Shown: positions 1 to 11,900, numbered from the stretch's first letter. The stretch is 64,000 bases of DNA from Phoronis australis (GCA_002633005.1 NMRA01000135.1:654183-718182), one strand, 5' to 3'. A program made the numbers and translations. Notes: generated by a model from the sequence alone, not told the origin.

Positions 1-271
1 ATGTTATTTTCCAACAAACTGGAATGTATGGCTGTTATTTCATTCTGTTAATCAATGAGAAGTCAAATTATCTCTTCATAGCGTAAGCACTCATAACATT
101 GGGAAAGAGTGTAGCTGTTATACCATGTTCGGCCATTGTCAAAACTCTCCTCACCCAAAACATTGCTTGTACTTTTCTGATTCTTTGAGTATCTCGATTC
201 TTTCAGATCAACTCCTAAACTTGGCTAATAGACTAAGGAAAGTATGCTTAGTCTAGTGCGAGTGTACTCAC

Positions 272-333
272 AGGTATGATCTGGGTCTCGAATGACTGGT
301 GATGGAGTTCGGGATATATCCATAGACTGGACG
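272..333 (-). CDS. Possible further exon of the MIIP-like gene
   Basis: A 62-base interval has a good pyrimidine-rich acceptor (TTGTTTGTTGTAG) at its upstream end and a strong GTGAGT donor downstream. It is open in all three minus frames, so its frame and its link to the MIIP-like gene are unproven. Its position matches where the next exon would be expected. Confidence 0.3.
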
Positions 334-723
334 CTACAACAAACAAGCAATTTTCACGACAGCTCAGTGTATATGACTGGAACAAGAGAGAGGTGAACTG
401 TTAATGTAACAGACACAAAGATGAGAGAACGTATCAAAAATGCTGCCAATAACAAATAACTTGACTGTTCTTCACAGGAAACTTCAAAAATGTCAACAAC
501 TGCGTACTTGTACACAACTTGCCAACACAATATCCTAGATATAGTCAGACTAAAGAAATAGATTACTTAAGCAATGCAAGTCTAGGGGAGAAAATATACT
601 GTAACACTTTTACACGAGACGTTCAACAAAAGGCCGATATTTTGCCAACAACAGGTGTAACACAACTCGGCAAATAAAAGCAAGACAGTACAATTGAACA
701 TTTAGAAAATATGGTCACATACG

Positions 724-1998
724 ATTGTTCTAGAGCAACACAGTCTTCTTTGTTCAGACGTCTAAACTGTTTCATTTCCTCCAGGTAAGCATCCGATAAG
801 CCAGCTATCACAGGGTCGCTGTCAAGGTTACCGGCTATCCAATCATAACCAAGCAGAGGACGCACTTTGCCTTGCTCAATTTCGTCATACTTCAGAGCAT
901 CAGCATTGGGACGTCTCATGTTTAGTGGCAGTCTTCTCGGTGACTTTAAGAAAAAAAAAATTTTCATATTATTATCACTTTGCCTCCTCTCTGTATTGCC
1001 AAGCAAAAATGAAAATTTGGTATGAAGTAATTTTCCTTTCCCTAAAGGCAACAAGAGCAAGGGAAGTTTCCCTTATAAGCCCATTTCACTGGTTCATGGA
1101 CAGTCTCCCCAGCTCCAATTATTTGACTAGAAAAGACAACTATAAGTAACTTATTTCTAATTCCTTGCATGTTTCTTTATCAGCTACAGTATTTGTGTAA
1201 ATTTGCTAAATTGCAAATGAATGTATTTCATCGAGTCTGTCACTTGTCATAAATCTCGAAAATGCTTTTCTTGGATTGTAAATGGATTAAAATTTCTAAG
1301 TACTATGTTCATTTTCATTCAAAAGTGCAGATCTGAAAACCCAAATGTATAATCAAACTTACTCTCCTTCTGTTAATTCTAATAAAGCCTCTTTTGTTGG
1401 AACGGTTCCTCTTTGATGCAGGTGCCTGCTGGTTATTTGGAGTGGCGAGTTTCCTGTTTGGAACATCCCCGTGTCCTTCATCCAAGTTGAAACTGACATT
1501 CTTCTTTACCTTGCTTGGCGTTGGGCCCATGAAATCATCTCCTGTTTCGTTAAGGTCAGGAGTCACACTCAACGAGTAATCTAATGTTGACGTAGGGGTA
1601 GAACAGAGAACTGTGGACGAGGGAACCGTCAGTCTGTTGTTGGTATTGATGTTATTTCTGACACCATTCATGGCCAGTAATGGCGATCGCCGATTGGGAA
1701 CAGTCACTTTGATATTGTCGTCAATGATCTTCCTCTTTTTTAAGATAGATTTAGGAGTTTTTCTTTCCACTTCAATCACGGGAGTACTGGTGTTATTTCT
1801 CAAATCAAAAGGGTGGATGTTTTCTTTCCCTTGCGCCAGTTTCTGTGTTTTGGTTTTGGCACGATCTCCTTTACTGCCTGGTGTCTTCGACTTCCTCCCC
1901 CTGATCATGTTAAACGAGTCCTTAAGTTGCTGTTGTTTTGCCTTGAGCTTGTCAATGAGGGTGGCATTTTGACATCTCAGGTGTCGAGGTGTAGCCAT
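724..1998 (-). CDS. MIIP: MIIP-like protein (migration and invasion inhibitory protein family), partial
   Basis: Two exons are clear: 1998-1363 (212 codons, ATG at 1998, donor GTAAGT) and one starting at 943 after a CTTAAAG acceptor, joined in phase 0. The exon 2 end is uncertain; only a weak GTGACC donor is visible near 724. Exon 2 carries RPLLGYDWIAG (the LGYDWIAG core falls at about residues 243-250) and then FRRLNKEDC, matching from memory the human MIIP segment LGYDWIAG...EFRETNKEEC. Exon 1 carries TPKSILKK and KKNVSFNLDE, which resemble the human TPRSIL and RVTFSEE stretches; its start is basic and probably helical. In mammals MIIP binds IGFBP2 and HDAC6 and restrains cell migration; the role here is inferred. 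The C-terminal exons lie left of 724 or outside the window. Exon 1 seen alone could pass for a generic basic nuclear protein. Confidence 0.72.
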
Positions 1999-2116
1999 TG
2001 TCTTAAGAGATGCTGTGAAAGAGATAAAATTTAGTATTGCTAATTTCTAAACTTTCACTGGTAGCCACTTCTCCTTTCAGAGTGTAGAAGATCTGTCACA
2101 TTTCTTAAATGTAATA

Positions 2117-2275
2117 CCGTAATCGTTCGGGTTAATGCCCTGGGCAGTTAAATTGGCGAACCCAAAAAATCGGGGGAGGGCGGTTAACCGAGCAGTGGGC
2201 GGTTAAATCGGAAATCCACTTAAAGTCGGGGATGGGCGGTTAACTGAACATGGGCGTTAACCCGAACAATTACGG
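2117..2275. mobile_element. TA-flanked MITE with 24-bp terminal inverted repeats
   Basis: The left end CCGTAATCGTTCGGGTTAA and the reverse complement of the right end CCGTAATTGTTCGGGTTAA agree at 22 of 24 bases when extended to GCCC. Each end is flanked by TA, as in a Tc1/mariner-type target duplication. The interior has three GGGCGGTTAA-like direct repeats and no coding capacity. Confidence 0.75.
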
Positions 2276-2604
2276 TAACTACTACGAAATCATTAGTACA
2301 CATAGATCAGAAGAATGAACAACATGTTTCATATTGAGGAGAGAACAAGACACATCTAGTAAAACCTTTCCAAATCAAATGGGAAATATATACACAGCTG
2401 TTCATGAACTTAAAAGGCCTAAATTATTTTTAGGGACAAAAACACATTTTGGGGTTATTCTTTGATAGGATTGGCTTCATGGTCATTAGCTTTAAGAGCT
2501 CTAGTTCAGCAAAATCTGCTGTATTTGTCATTTTATTAGTCAGCGCCGATTCCTCACAAAGACCTCCCCTGAGGTCATATCCCATGGTGCAAGCAGTGTA
2601 CAAA

Positions 2605-2800
2605 TGGGCAGTTGCTGATTTGGTGCAACTCAGCAAAGGACTGTTCGAAAAAAGGTTGATTGCAGGAGTATTTGTTCAAGTTGGGCCGCCTATGGTGTCC
2701 CTCTATGCGTAAAAGGTACTTGACTTGGATGGTTTAATGCAGTGCGAGGCACACGTCCCTGAAAAGCTTCCGACGTATAGAGGGCCTATGGCTATGGGAT
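2605..2800 (+). repeat. Dispersed repeat family R1, copy A
   Basis: Aligns with 3006-3085, with 3598-3740 and, on the other strand, with about 43150-43350. Shared blocks are CAGTTGC..ATTTGG, GGACTGTTCGAAAAAA, GTGTCCCTCTA.TGCG.AAAAGG, ATGGTTTAAT and GAGGGCCTAT. No protein is evident. Confidence 0.6.
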
Positions 2801-3005
2801 GGCTACTGTCTCTACAGTGGCCAAGTGGTAAAAAGATGCAAGTCCTAACAAAAACATTCAGTGTGTAGACCGGATTTTAGCAGCGTTTATTTAAAGACTT
2901 AACTTCCTCATTCTGCTTCAACCTCAACTCAATTTTTTTATGGCAAATTAAAAGAACAAATCAAAGGTCTCTGTTGACTGTCCCACTGTCTCGCATGCAA
3001 GGTAA

Positions 3006-3740
3006 TAATGGCCAGTTGCCGATTTGGGGAACTGAACGAAGGCCTGCTCGAAAAAAGTTTGATTACGGGAGTTTTGCGACAAGTGACTTCCGGGTGTGAT
3101 GTAGAGCCAGATAAAACTTCTTTAAGTCACTTGCCAAGCGGCAATAGGCTCTTGGTTGACCGGTTTGGTCACTTGGCTGTCACATGTGCAACCCGGGTTC
3201 AAGTCTCAGTCCTGGCAAAATTGTCTACATATGCGCCCAACTTAAGGAAAAATCCACGATTAACCCCGAGATGTAAATATTTGTTTTGAGTGGTGAATGG
3301 AGAGAGGGTCAGCCTTGTGGTGATGGGTTCAGAGCACAAGGAGAGCGTTGCTGACGGCAAATTCCGGGATACAGGATAGTGCTGCAGAGGACAAATCCAG
3401 GCTGCTAGGGTGTCACTGAGATCTGCAGTCAGGAGGACTTTTGTTTCTCCAGGCATGATTAGGAAGTTTCCGCAGGTTTTGGTCGCGAAACGAAATGTGT
3501 CGATTTCACCCTCAATAATCGACACATTTTAAAATGCGCGTTTTCACTATACCCTATATCGTGCCACTGTTGAAGTCTTGGTCCCGACAAAATTTTCCAC
3601 AGGCTGGAGTATCTGTTCGAGTTGGAAGGAATTAAAGACATCGACAGTGCAAGAGGTACTTATAACAACGTGATTACGATGATTTAATAAGTGTGAGGCA
3701 TAATTCGTCAAAAAGCATGCACCTATACTAGGTCGAAACT
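3006..3740 (+). repeat. Repeat R1, second copy, split by an inserted SINE-bearing segment
   Basis: The left half (3006-3085) matches copy A up to GGTTGATTGCAGGAG. The right half (from about 3598) resumes with GGAGTATCTGTTCGAGTTGG, also as in copy A. The roughly 500 bases between them are absent from copy A and contain a tRNA-like segment, so this looks like a nested insertion. Confidence 0.5.
3110..3290 (+). mobile_element. tRNA-derived SINE segment
   Basis: An A-box-like TGGTCACTTGG is followed at the expected spacing by a B-box-like GGGTTCAAGTCTC, as in tRNA-derived SINE heads. No complete cloverleaf can be drawn, so a functional tRNA gene is unlikely. Confidence 0.45.
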
Positions 3741-3819
3741 AGGACGGAGCCTCAGCATCATATCCTGACGGCCAGTCGAGACTTTGGCATTATCTGCTAA
3801 GCAGATATACAGACGTCCT

Positions 3820-3887
3820 TAGCTTCTGATAGTCTCCAATACAGTAGTATTATATATGGCGTCTTGGAGACGATCAGAAGCTAAAGA
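3820..3887. repeat. Imperfect hairpin, 21-bp arms
   Basis: The arms TTAGCTTCTGATAGTCTCCAA and TTGGAGACGATCAGAAGCTAA pair at 20 of 21 positions around an AT-rich loop of about 25 bases. It may be a small palindromic mobile element or the core of one. Confidence 0.55.
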
Positions 3888-4313
3888 CACGTGTGACTAA
3901 GCAGATACACCAGCTTTGACTGAGCATGCTGAGTGGCTGATTTGCCCATGTACACTGAATCAAAATCAAATGCAGTGAAGGAGTGAAGCCAAAGCCTTGC
4001 CAAGGCAAAGGATAAATAACATACTTAGAAATATTTCATACTGAATTGTGAAATTTCGAACATGAAATCCACATGAGTAAGTAGTGATAAAGAGGTATAC
4101 CTCACTGTAGAAACTGCAGAGCTGCGTTTGTCCAGAAAATTTCTAATTAAACTGTACGAAAGTAGTAGACTAAGTAGAGTCAACACAATCTGAGATTTAT
4201 ATATGCCGCCGTAATGCGGAAACCACGTGAGCAAACTACTGCGTTCGATTGGTTCAAGTGGTAAATGAGACATCTCACGGGCAAATTTAGAAACAAATGT
4301 CCGTTCTCAAAAG

Positions 4314-5860
4314 ATGGTTTCGTCTGCGAGGTTCTTGACTAATCTGTCGAAGTCAAAACCTGTACAGTTACTGTTGGTCGTGGTTTCGCTTTCTCTTGTT
4401 TATTTATATTATGCGTCTGTACCGAAAGCAAGTTTCAGGAATCACAGTGAAAACGTAAAGCCAAATCTTGCCGACGCTGTGCTCAATGCAGAAAAGCAAC
4501 AGGATCAAGGCAAACCGGTTGGAAAACTGGATGCTAAGATGGACGTGAAAATTGCGGAAGATAGAAATGTGATCAAAGCAGTTCTGCCTCACAAAATCGA
4601 TGTCATGCTGCTCTTTTCTAATGCAAAACATAATTATAACCTAAGAGACAAGTTTAAGACGTGTGTGTCATCAATATTACATACGTCAACTATTAACCTT
4701 GCTTTCCACATCATTGGGGATATCGACAGTCAAAAAATTGGCAAAGATATCATATCCGAAAATGCTGTGGACATCAGAGTACAATACACTGTAAGTGTTC
4801 CTATGACCAATGTCCAGGTTTTCTATGTGTGTGTTTTTTCAACTTGGTAGCTAAAGTCTCTTGTTAACCGTATACTTTCAAAGTTAATAACTTAGCAAAG
4901 TTTTATAGGCCCCACAGAGTGAATCTCTTAGATCAAAGGGACAGTGGATGTACAGTGTGTTTTATTATATGCTTTTAAATTGTCCTGCTACAGTAATCTT
5001 TCCACAAGCTGAACATTTCAACTTGTTGCAGTGTACAAGTGGTGCCTAGTTTGAATGTGCTTTTGATGAAACATTGAGCATATTGATGTCTGTGGAGTAA
5101 ATTGTAAACATCCAATTCTTTGTTGTTATTAGGGCATGAAAACTATGACTGGTTTGTATTTCAGTTTTTTGTATTTTGTTTTCAGATAGAAAACCATGAC
5201 TCTGACGTGTTGGCCAAGAGACTCCATGAGATTGTGAAACCAATGCAAGAGTTCTTTAGCTACAAACCTGGAGCCTACTACAGTGACTCTATTTTCTTCT
5301 TGTCTATTGCCATCCACAAAGTGATGCCCGACCATTTGAGCAAGGTCATTATGTTAGATGCTGATCTCAAGTTCCGCACGGACATCGCCGAGCTCTATAA
5401 ACTGTTCTTTCAGTTTTCCGATTCTAACGTCATGGGCATAGCCCGAGACCAACAACCAGTGTATCGTCATACCTTTTGGCAGTATCGCAGAGACCACCCA
5501 GGTACTCGTGTAGGTGAACCGCCCCCACGGGGACTCACAGGCTTCAACAGTGGAGTGGTACTGCTAGACTTGCAACGGTTGAGAAACTCACAACTTTACA
5601 ACAAACTAATCAACAAGGATGAGGTAAAGGCTCTTGTAGAGAAATATGCGTTTAAAGGCCATCTGGGTGATCAGGACTTCTTTACACTTGTTGGTATGGA
5701 GCACGAGAATCTATTCTATGAATTGCCCTGCTCCTGGAACCGACAGCTATGTGTATGGTGGAAAGATAAAGGTTATGCAGATGTGTTTGATTTGTATTTT
5801 TCTTGCAAAGGTAAAGTTAATGTCTACCATGGCAACTGCAATACACCAATTCCTGATTGA
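4314..5860 (+). CDS. XXYLT1: Xyloside alpha-1,3-xylosyltransferase (XXYLT1), two exons
   Basis: Exons 4314-4790 and 5186-5860 join in phase 0 (donor ACT|GTAAGTG, acceptor TTTTCAG|ATAG) to give 383 residues; the human protein is about 393. It is a type II ER membrane glycosyltransferase (GT8 family) that adds the terminal alpha-1,3-xylose to the xylose-glucose glycan on Notch-type EGF repeats. A signal-anchor follows a short basic N-terminus (residues about 18-38, LLLVVVSLSLVYLYY). The metal-binding DXD motif is LDAD at 217-219, followed by TGFNSGVVLLD (about 277-287) and GHLGDQDFF (about 318-326). The C-terminus VNVYHGNCNTP ends at TGA. ATG 4314 is chosen because it precedes the anchor at the usual distance. 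It is transcribed away from the MIIP-like gene and toward PSMB6. Confidence 0.93.
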
Positions 5861-6862
5861 GTTGTAACATGCCTACCTCATTCAGCCTCGTGTGGGGGTA
5901 TCTGCTCAAGGGTTATTTGTTGTTCAGAGCCTCAATGGATGTATGCGCTAGGGGTTTAATAACACTGTGTTTGATCTAAAATTCATTCCTCACACACTTA
6001 CTGTTTGCTATGCTAGCCAGTGGATGATATCCAGTGGTATAATGGTATATTGTAACTGAACAGTGAGTACCTCACTCATGCAGATTTTACTTCATCTGCA
6101 TGCTGGTAGTGAATACTAGTAGTTTTGTGCACAATGGTTTCGCTCTTAAATTAAATTATTGTGCTAACAAAACCCTGGCTGTGGGAATGATTAATTGTGT
6201 GACGCATCATAGTGTGTGGAGTGTCATAGTGTGTTGTCTGGTGAATTATAAACTTACAATTAATTGGGTGAAGGTCTTGAATGTGTTAAGCCTTCATGCA
6301 CATATATTCACACTCAAACAAATGTTGTTGAAAACTACCATTACACATATCACAAGAAGCCATACTTTGCAGTGCCATCTAGTGACCGAGTCTACTGGTT
6401 ATCATTCCAAAATTTGCCTCATCTGTTTGTCGTCAGGGTAAAAACTGATTTACAGTCATGGCTCACCATATGCTAGTGGGAGAATTCCCAATGTGGTCTA
6501 CCATTAAAAATGTTTCCCATTTCGTTTGAACCTTAGACAGATGTCAGTTTTCAACTTTGCTGATATGAATCTGATCTATTGGTAAGCATTCTCATCTGCG
6601 TTTTGTCTAGCTACACATACTCTGGTACACTGGTCAATTATCTACCATGCTTCAAAGATTAACTATTATAATGGAGGTCATTGCTCAATATGCAGCAATT
6701 GCTCTGCTTTGTACAAAAGGAACTTAGGCCAACGTTCATGATTTCATGGCTTGTTGGCAGTTTTTGTGCAATGTTATCTATTGATGAAGTACAAGGTACA
6801 GTGGAACAGTCGTTTCTGTCATCATATCACAGATATGGATGATCAGATTCAAATGAAACTCG

Positions 6863-6978
6863 TAAAAAAAATAATTGCAGGCGGTCTGATACACGTAGTA
6901 CCAGACGTGCGCAAGCCTCGCATGTGGGCCAATTGCACTGATCACCTGGAAATATTTTTATACTTTATTAATATATGA
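6863..6978 (-). mobile_element. Truncated SINE body (shared with 41425-41535)
   Basis: About 110 bases beginning ATAATTGCAGGCGGTCTGAT are nearly identical to 41432-41535, including the small inverted pair GTCTGATAC / GTACCAGAC and the end GAAATATTTTTA. The tRNA-like head present at 41.6 kb is missing here, as expected of a 5'-truncated SINE inserted on the minus strand. Confidence 0.65.
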
Positions 6979-8760
6979 AACTTATATTTAGTATGTACTT
7001 TATACGCTGTTCTCAAAAATTTAATTTGGGATTGTTTTTAAAATGTTCCATTTTGGCATGTGAAGCTAAAAACTAGTCACTTTTAAGAAACTCTAAAAGT
7101 TGCAAAAATGAAAAAAAAATAAAACTTGCCCACCCTTACTTGCATGCTTTTGGGCAGCTTTTCAAAAAAAAAACTTTTTATCATAAGTTATGATCAATCA
7201 AAATTGCCTGCGTAAAAAAGATGGGGCTAGTGTAATGGAACGTTATTAACGAGGGAACGTTATAAACCAGATTTGTTATACGATTGGACTGTATTGTGTA
7301 GAACAGTTCTATTAACATTTCTTTATAGCAATGCTTTGGTCAAATACTGATAATTAGAACTGACTTCAGTCCTTTCAAAGAACTGATGTGGCCTTCAAAA
7401 TGAATCAATAAAATATCTCACAGTAAGGTAAAACCGATTAGCTTCTATATTTGAAACCCCATTAGCAAAGTAAAAACATTCGTTGGCTTGTGCTAGCATC
7501 ACATTGAAATTAAAAAATGTCATTTATTATGACATACAAGCCAAAGGTTTGATGGAAACAAAGACCGTGTAAGATGAGCCGAGGAAATAATGCTACTGCC
7601 TCAGTTTCATTTTATTGCAATGTTTGTGTAAAAATGTTTTTCATTGCAACTCAGTTTCATTAGTAACTGCCCTGTCTATTTTGAGCAAAAATTTGTACAT
7701 TGCAACCAGTCAAGACTAGGCTGGACTATTGAAATGTGTTTTTTTTACCAGGCTGGGCTATATTTTCATTTTATTTGAATGTATTTCTTGTAACTAGGCT
7801 GAGGTCTGTTCCAGGATTTCTTCTTTTAGTTTTTAGGGATGTTTTGTATCATTCTCTTGGAGCAGTGTTACACCAATCTTTTGTCACAGAATATTTGATT
7901 TATACCATTAGTACTGCTAAAAATAGATCTCAACTTGTTCCTTCTTCAGATGAGAAGTGATTTTTTGTCTTGCTAAAATCAAAATAACGGCGTCCTGTAG
8001 TGCCTGATCTCACGCAATGACGAGCTTTAAGTTACATGTATTTTCAAGCACAGAAATTGCACCTATTTTGAATAAGGAACAACAGAGACCAATTTTGTAA
8101 TCTAATGTGAAGTGGTCTAAATTTGGCATTTGACACGGAAAGCTGATTTATAGCCCCTTTAAAAACACGTTGTGTTAGACAATTCATTTGTTAATGTTTA
8201 CTTTTTGTTATAATAGGATTTAGTGCACAGCATAGCAGCACCAGTACAAGACCATAATGAGTGATCACACTTACGCACGCATGCACACTTAACCAAAAAG
8301 CACATTTGGTTGTTGTATGCGCCCAGACTATTATATTTAAACTTGCACGTATTTCTCTGCTTTAGAAAGCGCCTGCCACATATTTAGTTAGGTTCTCGAG
8401 CTCTTTTCAAAATTGCTATCACTGCGGCCAGGTTTTCTTTTGCAATGGTTGTCCATGCCTTTATTATTCATAAATGTATAAATGTGCATTTTTGTATTAT
8501 ACTGACAGCCCAGTAAAAATTCCTGGATTCTGGCGACTGAAGATGTTTCCAGTAAACTATGAATCGTAAAGTATTCTGCAACAAACATGATCACATTAAA
8601 GGTGTATTAAACTGTGTATTGCTTTTTGGGGTAAAAGATCATTTTCCTAAGCAACTGCCACAACACCTTCCTGTATGAAAGAAACCATGTAAACAGTTTT
8701 CTATATTCTTGAAGTTGTAATTGGTTTGTGCAAAGAAGATTTTTAACTGTTAGCAATTAT

Positions 8761-8766
8761 AATAAA
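8761..8766 (+). promoter_or_regulatory. Candidate polyadenylation signal AATAAA for XXYLT1
   Basis: AATAAA on the plus strand about 2.9 kb after the XXYLT1 stop, within 75 bases of the convergent PSMB6 signal. An alternative is 7407-7412. Confidence 0.35.
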
Positions 8767-8832
8767 TTATATTTTACTTGTTTTAAAAGTTGTTTTTATA
8801 TGAGAGAACACAATGAGGACATATAACAAAAG

Positions 8833-8838
8833 TTTATT
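8833..8838 (-). promoter_or_regulatory. Polyadenylation signal AATAAA of PSMB6
   Basis: TTTATT on the plus strand reads AATAAA on the minus strand, about 80 bases after the PSMB6 stop codon. Confidence 0.6.
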
Positions 8839-8918
8839 ACTAGTTCATCAATACACCTATCCATCAACAAGATACAGTTCAGCCTATTTACAAGCAACGT
8901 TAGGAACTGTTGAGACGT

Positions 8919-11900
8919 TTAGCCCTCGTAGAAGCGAGGCAGTTCGTTTCCTAAAATCACTTTTCTTTCTATTCCATCTTTAGTAATGGTCGCCAGTCTT
9001 ATTACGCCTCCACTGGAGCCGTCTCTGAACATGGCCAAGGCGAGAGCTGGAAACCAAGAAAACCATGTCAGAACAATGCAATAAGATAAACATGATAATA
9101 TGAACCATGTCGGTACAACACTAAGACAATACAATAACATGCAACACTTGTCACGGTTTATGTCCATTTAGGCTTCATGGCCAAATGTGTCATTCTGCAC
9201 GTTCCAGTAACCATGTCTACCCCCAATGTATGTACACATCAGAGGCCTTGAAAGCACCGATTTCTGTGAATGAGCCCCCAAAACATACAAAATTAGGATC
9301 TTTTTAAGACAAACAGCCAGAGTTTAAGTGACACCTTGCCACTACTCTGCTATGTTTTATTTGTCCATTGAGTGAACATCTTGTGCAAACTTTAGCCCAA
9401 AAACGTACAAAATTCAGCTCCTTTTGAGTAACAGAATTTGAGAGGCACTTTGCTGCTACTCTCCTACTACATTTTATTTGTATCTTGTACAAAGTGTGTA
9501 CATATGAATCAACCAATAGCCTTGGATACAAGAGCGAAACTTTGTAGTGTGCGGAGACTGAGAAGATGATATTGATGAAATTGCAGTAAAGTGATATTCC
9601 CATCTACATTTTCATAGGAATTTATTTAGATGTTTTATTTTGATTTGATAGAATACATATCTTTGTTTGTATCTAAACTGGTAAATGAGTATTGCCGCCT
9701 TCCCAATGATGCGTTTGCAGAATGAGTGACCTAGATTTCATTTGTGACTTGCCTTAATCAAAAACTTTTATCAGATCCTTCTTGCTTCGTATTGCGTTGG
9801 TTTAATCAAAGTGTTGGCAATTACTGAGAAGCATGATTGCAATATATATGTAAGCATACTTTGAATTATTTTTTAAACTTTTCTGTCGGTAAACATAGTA
9901 TTTTCGATTTGTTTTCTGTTAATCACCCGTTGTCCCAGATAAGTGGGAATTTCGAGACAGTGGTCCAGTGCAGAGAAAGTAGTCCATAGCACGCAACTTT
10001 ATTTGTCAGTAGTTATTTGCCAGTAGACCCAGTTATTTCAGGTCTTGCGTGTACATTTATTGAGCAGCGTATATGTACATGTGTGGTATAAAATAGTTTA
10101 ATGTACAGTGTCCAGCATTGAGGAGTTTTAACTGAACACCTGTAGGTCACATGACACAAACACTTACTGTTGGCACAGAATTGTAAACATTCATCCTTGG
10201 TCATGCCCTCTTTGAAGTTAGCATCAACGTAACCATAAACGTAGGTACTACCAGAGCCCCCTATGGAAACTGGCTGACGAACACACATTCCACCCAACGG
10301 GATTGTGTAGACCTACAAAATGATAGTATTAATGAAAAAATTGTCCAAATCCGGGCAGTTTGAGAAGAGAGGAGCAAAAATCTTCAGACACAGACAATAA
10401 ACCTTGCTAACATTTTTGACCTCCCTCTTTCAGCGGTCATTTTCAAGCTGATGCATGTCAAGTACCTGGACGCGTGACACTGTGATCTGAGTAGGTAGAG
10501 CTAGAAATTCGGTTCCTCTGTAGAACAGCAACATTTCCTATGCCCATTTGAAATTTCGAGCTCCACCAACTCTGATTAATACGCACTTTAAATGCATCAG
10601 TTTGAAAATGACCACCATTACTTGCGACCGACGTTCGCAGTAACCAACTTGACTAGGGGACTTACTGTACGGCATAGAATATTATAATCAAGTGAACACC
10701 AAAAACTATGCATATTTTAAAGTGGCTTGACTATGCTTTGAACTATTGCTCCCATCTGTGTCGGTTATCTATAAATCAGTTGAATCACTGCCCATATCCC
10801 GACTCACCTGTCCACCTTGCCTCTTGTCCCAGCCAGCACAGATAATGCCTGCTGTTAGGTCTTCTCTATAGTTGTAACACAACTCACGAAATATATGAGC
10901 AGCCGTCTTCACCAGAGGCTCTTCATTCGACTCCATCCTAAACAGATATCAAATGATCACATTCCAGTACCAGGGTACACAATTCTCCTTCCTCACAAAG
11001 CACATAAATGCATTTCTTTCATAATTTTTTAATGCGCCTGCTCATGCCGCTCATCAAGTATGATAGGAAGCAAATGTTGTTAGTGAGCAGTCATGTCACT
11101 GTTGCAAAGTCTGATTGGTCAGTCTGACCTGTACAGTCTGATTGGTCAGTCTGACATGTAAAGTTTGATTGGTCAGCCTGACCTGCAAAGTCTGATTGGT
11201 CAGTCTGACCTCTAAAGTCGGCCTGGCCGGATTTTACCATCAGTTCCAAATGTAGGTAGTTCTTCTGCAGAGCAAGGTCACTTGATTTTACACATAAGAG
11301 TGGTACAAACCTTTGAAAGCTCAAGTGATAACTAACGATGTCAGCTATGGCCTGTGTGTCTGCAGCTGAGCCTGAGCGGCAGCAGAAGATGTGATCTGTG
11401 ATTGGTGTCAACTTGTCTGTCACGCGATTAGCAATGTAAGATCTGTAAGAAACTAGCAAACTGAGTACAAATTATACTTGGGAAGGACATTTTAACTAAA
11501 AATTACAACAAAACTTGCAAAAGCCAAATTCACGTACATTGAACTGATCTTCCCAGTGGCGGATTTAAGGGGGGGGCCAAGGTGGCCATGCCCCCCCCTA
11601 AAATTTTCTCAGATTCTATTTGACACTTTGGGGGTGCGAATGTCTGACGGGCAAAATCCTGGCTAATACTCTTGCCCTGACCACCCTCCAACTCAAAATC
11701 CTGGATCCGCCCGTGCTTCCCTTAAAAATTCAGACAGCCTGAATATTGTCTGGATGAGGAAGTGATACTATCATTGACTACTGCAGGAGTGAGGACTTAC
11801 CCAGTTGTAGTTCTGGAGTCTGCCCCAATAACAACACCACCATCAAATTCAACAGCCATAATGGATGTCTGGAAATAAATAGAATGTTAATTCAGGGGAG

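Larger units (their letters stand above)
1999..4313. other. Head-to-head spacer between the MIIP-like gene and XXYLT1
   Basis: No coding exon is recognised. The interval holds a TA-flanked MITE (2117-2275), diverged copies of a dispersed repeat (about 2605-2800, 3006-3085 and 3598-3740), a tRNA-like SINE segment (about 3110-3290) and an imperfect hairpin (3820-3887). The promoters of both flanking genes should lie here; no TATA box was identified with confidence. Confidence 0.6.
5861..8830 (+). other. Long 3' region of XXYLT1, probable 3' UTR and spacer
   Basis: No further gene is seen. Candidate AATAAA signals lie at 7407-7412 and 8761-8766, the latter just before the convergent PSMB6 end. 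A 115-base dispersed SINE body lies at 6863-6978. The rest is AT-rich sequence without clear features. Confidence 0.5.
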
